Shown one piece after another: positions 42,696 to 51,019 of a DNA stretch of 64,000 nt. The notes below the pieces were generated by a model, which did no database searches, was not told where the DNA came from, and saw nothing but the letters and a program-made list of their open reading frames with translations. Within the stretch, counting starts at the first letter, position 1. Every line of letters begins with the position of its first letter. Position numbers and translations under genes: made by a program. Origin of the DNA: an uncultured Oscillospiraceae bacterium (GTDB taxonomy: Bacteria > Bacillota > Clostridia > Oscillospirales > Oscillospiraceae); the NCBI GenBank assembly GCA_944386975.1, contig CALXDC010000010.1, positions 1-64,000 of the forward strand. The letters are read 5' to 3'.

Positions 42696-43931
42696 TCACT
42701 CAAAGGTGACCTGGGACAGATCCAGGGGCTGCTCGCAGATGTTGAGGATGCCCTGGGCGTTATCCCGGAAGACGGAGCCCTGGAAGTTGAGGGTCACGTC
42801 GGTGGGGACGTTGTCCAGCTGCACCGCCACATCGTTGCCGAAAAAGCGGTTGTCGTTGTACATGGAGTGATTGGCGTACTCTCCGGTGCTGTCAAAATGA
42901 AAGCCAACGCCGTTGCTTTGGAAGGTGCAGCCGATGACGTTGACCCAGCTGGTGCCGTAGGCGTAGACCCCGGTATTCCAGCCGGTGAAGGTGCAGCCCG
43001 TGGCCCGGAAGGGGGCGGAGCCGGAGAGGCCGGTGCCGCTGCCGTCCCCCACAAAATCGATGTCCTGGAGATAGGCGATGTCGCCGTAGGGAACCACCAC
43101 CTGAACGGGGCCTGTGAAGGTGGTGCGCCTCCCCGCCTCGCCGGTAGAGCCGTACAGGTTTATGCTCCGGCTCCGGATGGTGATCCCGCCCTCATAGGTC
43201 ACCGGGGGCAGGTAGAGGCTGATCACCGCCACCGGGTCCTCCACCTGGTCGCCGATGGAGTCGACGAGGGCCTGGAGCTCCTCCGCCGTGTCCATGGGGC
43301 AGTCCTCCGGGTAGTAGTCGTATACCGGGATGGGGGTCACCGCATAGGTCTGCCGGAGATAAATGGTGTCTCCGTTTTTCATCCGGAAGGTCCACACCAG
43401 CTCCGCCGGATCGCTCCGCCCGGTGAAGTCGATGAGGGAGATGAGGGGACATTCGGGGGCCCCCTCGTTGTAGGCGGGCTGGGAGCATAGGAAGGGGGAG
43501 GGACTGTCCTCCTGGCCGGTGAAGGCCGCCGTTACCTCCTCCACCTCCGCCAGAAAGGGGGCGGAGGCGTCCTGACCGCCGGCGTCGTTGATAAACAGCC
43601 GGGAGGGGATTCGGTACTGGCCCTCCGGCTCCCCTGAAATGGTCACCTCCGGCACGGGGACGTAGCGGTCTGTGCTCTGGCTCAGCAGGAGCTGATAGTC
43701 CCCGTAACGGACCTCTCCGCAGCCGTCGTAGGTTTTGGGGGAGAGGGTCAGCCACAGTCCGGCCCCCAGGGCGATGACCGCCGCCAGAGCCAAAAGGCCC
43801 CCCAGCGCCCTTTTTCGCAAGGGCCTTGGCACCGCCGTCTCCTTCCGGGGGGAAAGGACTCTGGCACAGTGGGGACAGAAGACCGCGTTTTCCGCCAGCT
43901 CTCCGCCGCAGTGGGGGCATTGATGTTCCAT
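42696..43931 (-). CDS. Zinc-ribbon, single-helix, beta-helix protein (paralogue 2)
   Basis: 411 residues with the same plan: HQCPHCGGELAENAVFCPHCA, a helix near 43-63 (ALGGLLALAAVIALGAGLWL), the shared WTFRMKNGDTIYLRQ and CPMDTAEELQALVDSI blocks, LYLPPVTYEGGI, and C-terminal beta-helix turns (GCTFTGWNTGVYAYGTSWVNVIGCTFQSNGVGF). It is nearest in sequence to paralogues 1 and 3. Start ATG at 43931 overlaps no neighbour; the gap to the previous gene is 3 nt. Function unknown. Confidence 0.75.
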   Translation of the reverse strand: MEHQCPHCGGELAENAVFCPHCARVLSPRKETAVPRPLRKRALGGLLALAAVIALGAGLWLTLSPKTYDGCGEVRYGDYQLLLSQSTDRYVPVPEVTISGEPEGQYRIPSRLFINDAGGQDASAPFLAEVEEVTAAFTGQEDSPSPFLCSQPAYNEGAPECPLISLIDFTGRSDPAELVWTFRMKNGDTIYLRQTYAVTPIPVYDYYPEDCPMDTAEELQALVDSIGDQVEDPVAVISLYLPPVTYEGGITIRSRSINLYGSTGEAGRRTTFTGPVQVVVPYGDIAYLQDIDFVGDGSGTGLSGSAPFRATGCTFTGWNTGVYAYGTSWVNVIGCTFQSNGVGFHFDSTGEYANHSMYNDNRFFGNDVAVQLDNVPTDVTLNFQGSVFRDNAQGILNICEQPLDLSQVTFE

Positions 43932-43934
43932 TCC

Positions 43935-44822
43935 TTATCCTCCGTTTCCCTGGTGGTCCAGCATGGTGTAGCCCAGCAGGTCATAATCCGCATCCAGCAG
44001 CAGGTAGCACCGCCACCGTCCCTCGCTGGGCAGAAATTCCTCCAGCCGCTGGATTTCCCGGCACTGCCGGGCCAGATTGGAGGCGTGGAGGGCGTGCCAC
44101 AGGTGGTAAATCTGGGCGTCGTCCTCCCGGAGCACCGGACCCTTGCCGGTGTTGTAGCCGCTCAAAAACCACACCGTTCCGGCGTTTTCGATCTCCTCCG
44201 GTGGGATGTAGGTGGAAAAATCCTCCCGCCAGCTCTCCTCAAAGGCGGCCAGCTGCTCCTCGTAGAGCTCTGTGAAGTCGTAATCGCAGGACACCACCTC
44301 GATCTGCCATTTCCTCTCCGCGATCTGGATGGGCTCCCCGATGAAGTAGCCCATCAGGTGGGTGTTGCGGTCGAACAGGAGAAGACAGATACGGGTGCCG
44401 GAGCTGCGGGCGCTGAACATCCCCCACTCCTCGTCGGTGCCGTAGGTCCCTCGGGAGGCCACCAGATTGGCCAGCTGAAGGTTTTCCATGAGATAGTCGT
44501 CGATATTGTCGCTGGTCTGCGTGGTGGTGCTGAAGTTGATGCCGGCCAGCAGGGGAAAGTATTCCAGCAGCAGGTCGGAGGTAACAGTGACCATGCCGCT
44601 CTCATCCTCCTCCAGGATCACCACCGTGGTCCTGGAGGGCCAGAGGAGAACGGCGCAGGCCGCCGCCAGCACCACCAGCACAAGGGTCCATTTCAGTCCC
44701 TTCCGCCGCAGGTGGGAGGGAATCTTTACCGGCCGGCGGTCCCGGACGCTTTGGGCGCAGTGGGGGCAGAAGGAGGCGTCCCCGGGCAAAGGTGCGCCGC
44801 AGTGAGGGCAGGTATGTTTCAT
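43935..44822 (-). CDS. Zinc-ribbon membrane protein without beta-helix
   Basis: 295 residues. Same zinc ribbon (HTCPHCGAPLPGDASFCPHCA) and helix (WTLVLVVLAAACAVLLW, about 50-66) as its neighbours, but the outer region is different: no beta-helix, instead a compact domain with ICLLLFDRNTHLMGYFIGEP, a possible globular fold, and AGTVWFLSGYNTGKGPVLREDD. It sits in the middle of the set, with 14 nt to the upstream gene. The start at 44822 follows aagggacgagccct; the in-frame codon at 44840 is less likely. Function unknown. Confidence 0.7.
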   Translation of the reverse strand: MKHTCPHCGAPLPGDASFCPHCAQSVRDRRPVKIPSHLRRKGLKWTLVLVVLAAACAVLLWPSRTTVVILEEDESGMVTVTSDLLLEYFPLLAGINFSTTTQTSDNIDDYLMENLQLANLVASRGTYGTDEEWGMFSARSSGTRICLLLFDRNTHLMGYFIGEPIQIAERKWQIEVVSCDYDFTELYEEQLAAFEESWREDFSTYIPPEEIENAGTVWFLSGYNTGKGPVLREDDAQIYHLWHALHASNLARQCREIQRLEEFLPSEGRWRCYLLLDADYDLLGYTMLDHQGNGG

Positions 44823-44836
44823 AGGGCTCGTCCCTT

Positions 44837-46096
44837 TCATGCAAAGGTAGCGTAAGAGATGTTGATGGGGTGACCGGCGGGATTGACCATATCGGCATCG
44901 TTTCCCTCAAAACGGCAGCCGTCAAAATAGAGGGTCTTGGCTCCCGGCACCCGGAGCAGCGCCACGGCGGTGCCGTTGCGGAGGAAGGCATTGCCCTCAA
45001 AGCGGTTGGCGTTGACATAGCTGCCGCCGCTGTCGAAGCAGAAGCCCACGCCGTTGTCTTCAAAAAGGCAGCCCACCGGGTCCGCCCAGTCCTCCCCGCC
45101 AATGAGAAGGCCGGTATCCCAGCCGGAAAAGCCGCAGTCCTCCACGTGGCAGTCCGCCTCCACGGTGAGGCCGGTGCCGGAGCCGCTCCCCCGGAAGTCG
45201 ATGTACTGAATCACCCCCTGGGGGTCCTCCTCCGGCCTGTAGACCACCGGGCCCAGGAAGGTGGTGCGCCGGTTGTCCTCCCCCAGAGAGCCGAAGAGGT
45301 TGACGGCGCGCTTGTCAATGGTAAGGCCCCCCTCATAGGCCACCGGGGGCAGATGGAGATGCACCACCGTGGGCAGGGGCACCTCCGCCTGAATCCGGTC
45401 CACCAGGGCCTGGAGGTCCTCAATGGTGTCCATGGGGTAGTCCTCCGGGTAGTAGTGGAGAGAATCCACCGGCATGAGGTTCAGCCTCTGGCGCAAAATA
45501 ATGGTATCCCCGTTTTTCATATGGATGGTCCACGCAATCTCCACAGGGCCCCGGCTCTCTCCGGTAAAATGAAGGACGGAGAGGAGCAGTCCCTCCGTGG
45601 CCGGATCGTTCTGGAACTCCGGCTGGAGCCAGGTGACGGGGGAGGGGCTGTCCGAGGGCTGGGTCACCTGGACGAAGGCGGAGCTGATCTGCTGGTTGAA
45701 CATCCGCCCGGCGTCCACTCCGGTGTCCACATGGGTGATGAACAGCTTGGAGGCCCGGTCGTAGCGCCCCTCCGCCTCCACCGGGACCGTGTATTCCGCC
45801 TCCGGGGTGGGGTCGTTGCGGAAGGTGACGGCCAGGTGGTAATCGTTGCCGTCCAGGGTGTAGGTGAGTTCCCCATACCGGTCGTACACGTCGGGGGTAA
45901 CGCAGTCGTACAGGGCCGCCGCCAGCACCACCAGCGCCGCCAGGACCGCGGCCCGGCGCAGCCGCTTCCGCCGCCGGTGGGAGGGAATGTTTACCGTCCG
46001 GCGGGGCCGGATGCTCTCGGCGCAGAAGGGGCAGAAGGCGGCGTTCTCGGGGAGAGGGACGCCGCAGCGGGGACAGGGTGCGGTCCTGCCGTCCAT
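44837..46096 (-). CDS. Zinc-ribbon, single-helix, beta-helix protein (paralogue 3)
   Basis: 419 residues. APCPRCGVPLPENAAFCPFCAESIRPRRTVNIPSHRRRKRLRR, then a short helix (AAVLAALVVLAAALYDCV), the shared WTIHMKNGDTIILRQ and YPMDTIEDLQALVDRI blocks, LHLPPVAYEGGL and a C-terminal beta-helix (DCGFSGWDTGLLIGGEDW, CLFEDNGVGFCFDSGGSY). The gene begins 1 nt after the kinase-like gene, so expression is coupled. Function unknown. Confidence 0.75.
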   Translation of the reverse strand: MDGRTAPCPRCGVPLPENAAFCPFCAESIRPRRTVNIPSHRRRKRLRRAAVLAALVVLAAALYDCVTPDVYDRYGELTYTLDGNDYHLAVTFRNDPTPEAEYTVPVEAEGRYDRASKLFITHVDTGVDAGRMFNQQISSAFVQVTQPSDSPSPVTWLQPEFQNDPATEGLLLSVLHFTGESRGPVEIAWTIHMKNGDTIILRQRLNLMPVDSLHYYPEDYPMDTIEDLQALVDRIQAEVPLPTVVHLHLPPVAYEGGLTIDKRAVNLFGSLGEDNRRTTFLGPVVYRPEEDPQGVIQYIDFRGSGSGTGLTVEADCHVEDCGFSGWDTGLLIGGEDWADPVGCLFEDNGVGFCFDSGGSYVNANRFEGNAFLRNGTAVALLRVPGAKTLYFDGCRFEGNDADMVNPAGHPINISYATFA

Positions 46097-46097
46097 G

Positions 46098-46805
46098 CTA
46101 CAGGGCCTCCATCAGCCGCAGCACGTTTTTATAACGGTGCTGGGGGTTGACGTGGGTGCACCGGTCCACAATGCGGCCCATTTTCCCCCCGGCCAGATGC
46201 TTGGAGGGGTGCTGGCCGGTGAGCATCACATTGATGAGCACCCCCAGGGAGTAGATATCCGTGCGGATGTCCGACTGGGACAGGCCGTACTGCTCCGGGG
46301 CGGCGAAGCCGGTGGTACCCAGAATCTGGGTGTCGGCGTCCTGCTCCGGCTTGTGGAGCCGGGCGGCGTCAAAGTCGATGAGGACGGCATCCTGTCCCCG
46401 AAGGATGATGTTCTCCGGCTTCACGTCCCGGTGAACGGCGCCGATGGAGTGGAGCACCCACAGCGCCCGGCACACCTGGAGGACAATCCGCCGGGTCTCC
46501 TCCACGGAGAAGAGACTCCCTTTCAGCAAAAAGCCCAGGGTGTCCCCCTGGATGAACTCCTCCAGCACCAGATTCTCCTCCCCCCGGACGGCCACCTCAT
46601 AGATCGTGGGCAGGTTGGGACAGGTGTAGTCCAGCAGCTTTTGATACACCTCCGGGTTGCCGGTGAACTGCCGGAGAATGAAGCTGCGTCCGGTGACAAT
46701 GTGGCGGATCAGCCGCACGCTGCCCCGGGCGCTCTCCTTGATAAGGCGCACCTCCCGGTACTCCTCCTGTAGCACTTGTGTCAGCCACGTATAGATAAGA
46801 ATCAC
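46098..46805 (-). CDS. Serine/threonine protein kinase-like protein
   Basis: About 235 residues, a soluble Hanks-type kinase fold without membrane helix or PASTA repeats. HRDVKPENIIL near 124 (catalytic loop) and GFAAPEQYG near 165 (APE) are intact; the DFG motif reads DFD (LIDFDAARL), and the beta-3 Lys position reads Arg (FILRQF). It may therefore have altered or lost kinase activity. No in-frame ATG with a ribosome site exists; GTG at 46805 is the assigned start and is uncertain. It heads the operon of zinc-ribbon proteins, which may be its substrates or partners. Confidence 0.8.
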   Translation of the reverse strand: MILIYTWLTQVLQEEYREVRLIKESARGSVRLIRHIVTGRSFILRQFTGNPEVYQKLLDYTCPNLPTIYEVAVRGEENLVLEEFIQGDTLGFLLKGSLFSVEETRRIVLQVCRALWVLHSIGAVHRDVKPENIILRGQDAVLIDFDAARLHKPEQDADTQILGTTGFAAPEQYGLSQSDIRTDIYSLGVLINVMLTGQHPSKHLAGGKMGRIVDRCTHVNPQHRYKNVLRLMEAL

Positions 46806-46870
46806 CCCTAAAAAACCGCAGACACTATGCAGCGGGCATATTGTATCCCCCGGCAAAGTGTTGTAAATTA

Positions 46871-46899
46871 AGTATATCGGATTTTACTTTGCATGTAAA
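46871..46899 (-). promoter_or_regulatory. Sigma-A promoter of the kinase/zinc-ribbon operon
   Basis: Minus strand TTTACA (46894-46899), 17 bp, TATACT (46871-46876). It lies directly against the start of the divergent XRE gene, whose product could control it. Confidence 0.7.
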
Positions 46900-46908
46900 G
46901 GGGGCGAA

Positions 46909-47337
46909 ATGGTGAAGGAAAAAGCCACCGATGATCTGCGGCAGGAGCTGATGGAGGCGGCGGAGATCGACTCCTACCTCAGCGAAAACCAGGACTATTT
47001 CATCGACCGGGACGTGGGGGAGCTGCTGACGGCCCTCTACAAAAAGCGGTCGATCTCCAAGGCGGCCCTGGCCCGAAAGGCGGGCATGAGCGAGGTCTAT
47101 CTCCATCAGGTGTTCTCCGGCCGGCGCAAGCCCTCCCGGGACCGGCTTTTGTGCCTGTGCATCGGGCTGGAGGCCAGTCTGGACGAGACCCAGCAGATGC
47201 TGCGGCAGGCGGCCTATGCGCCGCTATATCCCAAGCGGCGGCGGGACGCCATCCTCATCCACGGCCTGCTCCACGGCGTGGAGATCGACCGCATCAACGA
47301 CAAGCTCTTCACGGAGAACGAAAAGACCCTGTTCTGA
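46909..47337 (+). CDS. XRE-type helix-turn-helix protein
   Basis: 142 residues. The HTH (about 45-75) is SISKAALARKAGMSEVYLHQVFSGRRKPSRDRLLCLCIGL, typical of Cro/C1 regulators, with an acidic N-terminal segment (DDLRQELMEAAEIDSYLSENQDYFIDRD) and a C-terminal helical part rather than a ligand domain. aaaggggg lies 6 nt before the ATG. It is divergent from the kinase-like gene and probably regulates that operon; homologous pairs of this type are known but uncharacterised. Confidence 0.8.
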   Translation: MVKEKATDDLRQELMEAAEIDSYLSENQDYFIDRDVGELLTALYKKRSISKAALARKAGMSEVYLHQVFSGRRKPSRDRLLCLCIGLEASLDETQQMLRQAAYAPLYPKRRRDAILIHGLLHGVEIDRINDKLFTENEKTLF

Positions 47338-47376
47338 ATGCCGGGCTCCCGCCCCGGAAGCGGAGAAAACAACCAA

Positions 47377-47420
47377 AGAGGGTATGGAGCGGCAGAAGCC
47401 TTTCTCCATACCCTCTTTTC
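47377..47420. terminator. Bidirectional terminator
   Basis: 13 bp stem AGAGGGTATGGAG / CTCCATACCCTCT with T runs on both sides, between the XRE gene and mfd. Confidence 0.85.
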
Positions 47421-47436
47421 TTGCGTCCGAGGTCCT

Positions 47437-50400
47437 CTATCCCTGAAGCTTCAGGTCCTCCACCAGCTCCAACGCCGCCTGGAGGCTGTCCTGGCCGGGA
47501 CGCAGCGTCAGCGTTACCGCCGGCGTCTCTCCTGCCGACAGCACCAGCCGCTGACGGTACTTTCCAAGGCCGCAGACCTTCACCACCCGCTCCACCTCCA
47601 GCACCGTCAGGGTAAAGCGGAGGGCGTCCTTGCGCTGGGTGATATCGGTGATCCCCACCGCCGAGGCGGCAGAGCGGAGCAAGGCCACGTCCAGCAGGGT
47701 CTGGACGCTCTTGGGGGGCTCCCCGTACCGGTCGATGAGCTCGTCTAAGAGGTCCGAGGCGTCCTCGCTGCCCCGGATGGCGGCGATGCGCCGGTAGAGG
47801 TCCATCCGCTGCTCCGGAGAGGGCACGTAGGACTCGGGGATGTTGGCGGAGAGGGTCAGGTCCGCGGAGCACTCGGTGACCACCGGCTTGCGCTCTCCCC
47901 GCTCCTCCAGCACCGCCTCCTCCAGAAGCTGGAGGTACATATCGTAGCCCACGGTCATCATATAGCCCGACTGCTCCGGTCCCAGCAGATTCCCCGCTCC
48001 CCGGATTTCCAGGTCCCGCATGGCGATCTTGAACCCGGAGCCGAACTCCACGTACTCCCGGATGGCGGTGAGCCGCTTGGTGGCCACCTCCGAGAGGACC
48101 TTTCCCTTCCGGAAGGTGAGATAGGCGTAGGCCCGGCGGGCGCTGCGGCCCACCCGGCCCCGGATCTGGTGGAGCTGGCTGAGGCCGTAGCGGTCCGCGT
48201 CCTCGATGATGAGGGTGTTCACATTGGGGATGTCCACCCCCGTCTCGATGATGGTGGTGCACACCAGCACCTGAGCCTCCCCGTCCACCATCTGCTGCAT
48301 CACCGCGGACATCTGCTGCTGGCTCATCTTCCCGTGGCCCACCACCACCGCCACATCCTCCCCCAGCATCTTCTGAATGCGGGCGGCGGTGGCGTCGATG
48401 TTCTCAATCCGGTTGTGGAGGTAATAGACCTGGCCGCCCCGGTCGATCTCCCGGCGCATGGCGTCCTGAAGAATGCCCCAGTCGTGCTCCAGCACGTAGG
48501 TCTGCACCGGCTGGCGGTTCCGGGGCGGCTCCTCAATGGTGCTCATGTCCCGGATGCCGCTGAGTGCCATGTTCAGCGTCCGTGGGATGGGGGTGGCCGT
48601 CAGCGTCAGCACGTCCACCTGGCGGCTTATCTCCTTCAGCTTCTCCTTGTGGCTCACCCCGAACCGCTGCTCCTCGTCGATGATCAGAAGTCCCAGATCC
48701 TTGAACTGGATGTCCTTCTGCAAAAGCCGGTGGGTGCCGATGAGAAGATCCACCTTCCCCTCCCGGAGATCGTGGAGAATCTGCCGGCCGGTGTTGCCGG
48801 TCTGGAAGCGGCTTAAAACCTTGATATTCACCGGGAAGCCCCGGAAGCGGCTCATGGCGGTGGCGTAGTGCTGCTGGGCCAGCACCGTGGTGGGCACCAG
48901 GATGGCTGCCTGCTTGCCGTCCAGCACACACTTCATGATGGCCCGCATGGCCACCTCCGTCTTGCCGAAGCCCACGTCCCCGCAGAGAAGCCGGTCCATG
49001 GGCACCGGCCGCTCCATGTCCGCCTTGATCTCCGCGGCGCACCGAAGCTGGTCGTCGGTCTCCTCGTAGTCGAAGGCCTCCTCAAACTCCTGCTGCCAGG
49101 GGGAGTCGGGGGAGAAGGCAAAGCCGGGCATCCGCTGACGCTGGGCGTAGAGCTGGATGAGGCCCTTTGCCAGATCCTTCACCGCCGCCTTGGCCCGGCT
49201 CTTCTGCCGCTGCCAGTCGCTGCCCCCCAGCTTGCTCAGCTTGGCGGGGCGGCCGCCGTCCTCCTCCTCTCCGCCGCCGCCGATGTATTTGCTCACCAGG
49301 TCCAGCTGGGTGGCGGGAACGTAGAGGCAGTCGCTGCCGGCGTAGGCGATCTTGATATAGTCCTTCTCCACCCCGTCCACCGGCATCCGCTGGATGCCCA
49401 CAAACCGGCCGATGCCGTGGTAGGTGTGGACCACCAGGTCCCCGGGGGTCAGGTCGGTGTAGGACTGGAGCTTCTGGCGGCTGGAGTCCTTTTTGGGCCG
49501 CCGCTCCCTGGTCTTTTTGCCGCTGACGGCGGCGGTAAGCTGGCCCTCGGTGAGGACGGCCAGCCCCAGCTGGGGGTACTCCGCCCCGGCGGACAGGGCC
49601 CCCACGGCGATGCGGACCTCCCCGGGGCCGGGCATGGCGGAGAGAGCGAAGTCCAGAACTGTGGGGATCCCCCGCTCCTCCAGCAGCCGGTGGAGGTTCT
49701 TGGCCCGGGCCTCGCTGGAGCACAGCAGCAGCACCGCCTCGCTGCCGGAGCGGTAGTGCTCCAGGTCCGCCGCTGCGGTGTCCAGGCTGCCGCCGTAGGC
49801 GCTGAGCTGCTTGGCGGTAAAGGTGAGGAGGGCCTTGGGAGGAATGGGATACCGGGAGGTGGGCAGGGCCTCCATCATGCACAGGGGCCGGGAGGCGAGA
49901 CCCTCCTCCCACTCCCGCTGGGTGAGGAGCAGGGCGGTGAGATCGGTCTGGTCCCCCCGCTCCAGAAGAATCTCCGTGTCCTCCCGGGCCTGCCAGAGGA
50001 CCCCTTTCACCCGCTCGGCCACCCGGCCGCTCTCCCCCAGTACCAGGAGAGCGTTTTCCGGCAGGCAGGAGAAGACGCTCACCGTCTCCCCCTCCAGAAG
50101 CTCCGCGGCGGGCAGGACCAGGGCCTCGTCCATGTTCTCCGTCCGCCGCTGGGTGCCGGTGTCGAAGCGGCCCAGGGAGTCCACCTCGTCGTCAAAGAAG
50201 TCGCAGCGGACGGGCTGGACCATCATGGGGGAAAACACATCCAAAATGCCGCCGCGAAGGGCAAACTGGCCCACGCCCTCCACCTGGTCGCAGCGGGTGT
50301 AGCCCGCCGCCGTCAGGCGCAGGGGCAGGCTCTCCAGATCCACCCGCTCCCCCACCTTCAGGCGGAGGGAGGCGTTCCGGAGGGCTTCCGGCGGTGCAGT

Positions 50401-50781
50401 GCGCTGGAGGAGGGCCTCAGCGGTAGCCACCACGGGGGGCGTCTCCCCCGCCGCCAGGCGGCACAGGGCGGCGATACGCCGGTGGTCGAACTCCCGGGAG
50501 GAGATGGACCCGGCAGGGCGGTAGAGCTCCCGGGCTCCCAGCAGGAGGGGCGTCTCGCCGGTAAGGGCCTCCAGGTCCCCCTGGAGGCGGCGAGCCTCCC
50601 CCTCATCGGCGCAGAGCAGCACCGGAACGCGGCCGGCGTCCATGGCCAGAGCCGCCGCCAGCAGGGCGCGGTGGATAGCGGCAAGGCCGGTGACGGCCAC
50701 CGGCTGGCGTCCCTCCCGGAGGGCCTGGGCCGCCTCGGCGGCCTCAGGGATCTGCAGGATCGCTTGGAGCAGCTGGCGCAT
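47437..50781 (-). CDS. mfd: Transcription-repair coupling factor
   Basis: Mfd removes stalled RNA polymerase at lesions and recruits UvrA. 1,114 residues in the usual order: UvrB-like N-terminus, the polymerase-interacting domain (VHTYHGIGRFVGIQRM, about 470-490), the translocase with Walker A GDVGFGKTEVAMRA near 615 and DEEQRFGV near 715, the helicase motifs GRVGRSARRAYAYLTF near 875, and the C-terminal domain. The start at 50781 follows gaaaggagg; the frame is open further up without a ribosome site. Confidence 0.96.
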   Translation of the reverse strand: MRQLLQAILQIPEAAEAAQALREGRQPVAVTGLAAIHRALLAAALAMDAGRVPVLLCADEGEARRLQGDLEALTGETPLLLGARELYRPAGSISSREFDHRRIAALCRLAAGETPPVVATAEALLQRTAPPEALRNASLRLKVGERVDLESLPLRLTAAGYTRCDQVEGVGQFALRGGILDVFSPMMVQPVRCDFFDDEVDSLGRFDTGTQRRTENMDEALVLPAAELLEGETVSVFSCLPENALLVLGESGRVAERVKGVLWQAREDTEILLERGDQTDLTALLLTQREWEEGLASRPLCMMEALPTSRYPIPPKALLTFTAKQLSAYGGSLDTAAADLEHYRSGSEAVLLLCSSEARAKNLHRLLEERGIPTVLDFALSAMPGPGEVRIAVGALSAGAEYPQLGLAVLTEGQLTAAVSGKKTRERRPKKDSSRQKLQSYTDLTPGDLVVHTYHGIGRFVGIQRMPVDGVEKDYIKIAYAGSDCLYVPATQLDLVSKYIGGGGEEEDGGRPAKLSKLGGSDWQRQKSRAKAAVKDLAKGLIQLYAQRQRMPGFAFSPDSPWQQEFEEAFDYEETDDQLRCAAEIKADMERPVPMDRLLCGDVGFGKTEVAMRAIMKCVLDGKQAAILVPTTVLAQQHYATAMSRFRGFPVNIKVLSRFQTGNTGRQILHDLREGKVDLLIGTHRLLQKDIQFKDLGLLIIDEEQRFGVSHKEKLKEISRQVDVLTLTATPIPRTLNMALSGIRDMSTIEEPPRNRQPVQTYVLEHDWGILQDAMRREIDRGGQVYYLHNRIENIDATAARIQKMLGEDVAVVVGHGKMSQQQMSAVMQQMVDGEAQVLVCTTIIETGVDIPNVNTLIIEDADRYGLSQLHQIRGRVGRSARRAYAYLTFRKGKVLSEVATKRLTAIREYVEFGSGFKIAMRDLEIRGAGNLLGPEQSGYMMTVGYDMYLQLLEEAVLEERGERKPVVTECSADLTLSANIPESYVPSPEQRMDLYRRIAAIRGSEDASDLLDELIDRYGEPPKSVQTLLDVALLRSAASAVGITDITQRKDALRFTLTVLEVERVVKVCGLGKYRQRLVLSAGETPAVTLTLRPGQDSLQAALELVEDLKLQG

Positions 50782-50887
50782 GGCCGAGCCTCCTTTCAGC
50801 ACTATTTTTGGACAGCAGAAAGCCCACGCTGCGCCGTCAGGCGGGCGTGTGCGGCTTCTTCTGTATCCATGGGCTTCTTGCCCTATG

Positions 50888-50916
50888 AGGGTAACGCCCC
50901 AAACCCGATTTGTCAA
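50888..50916 (-). promoter_or_regulatory. Possible promoter of mfd
   Basis: Minus strand TTGACA (50911-50916), 17 bp, TACCCT (50888-50893). The -10 is poor. The ~95 nt leader can form a long imperfect hairpin (CAGAA..TTCTG). Confidence 0.4.
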
Positions 50917-50988
50917 GCGGAAGGTGTCGGCTTTGTTCCCTCAACGGCCGGAACCGGCGCGGTTTTTTCCCTCTGTCAGAGGACAACA

Positions 50989-51010
50989 ACAGGGCCCCGG
51001 AGGGCCCTGT
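50989..51010 (-). terminator. Terminator of the MATE gene
   Basis: ACAGGGCCC / GGGGCCCTGT stem followed on the minus strand by TGTTGT. Confidence 0.55.
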
Positions 51011-51019
51011 TTGTTCTGT

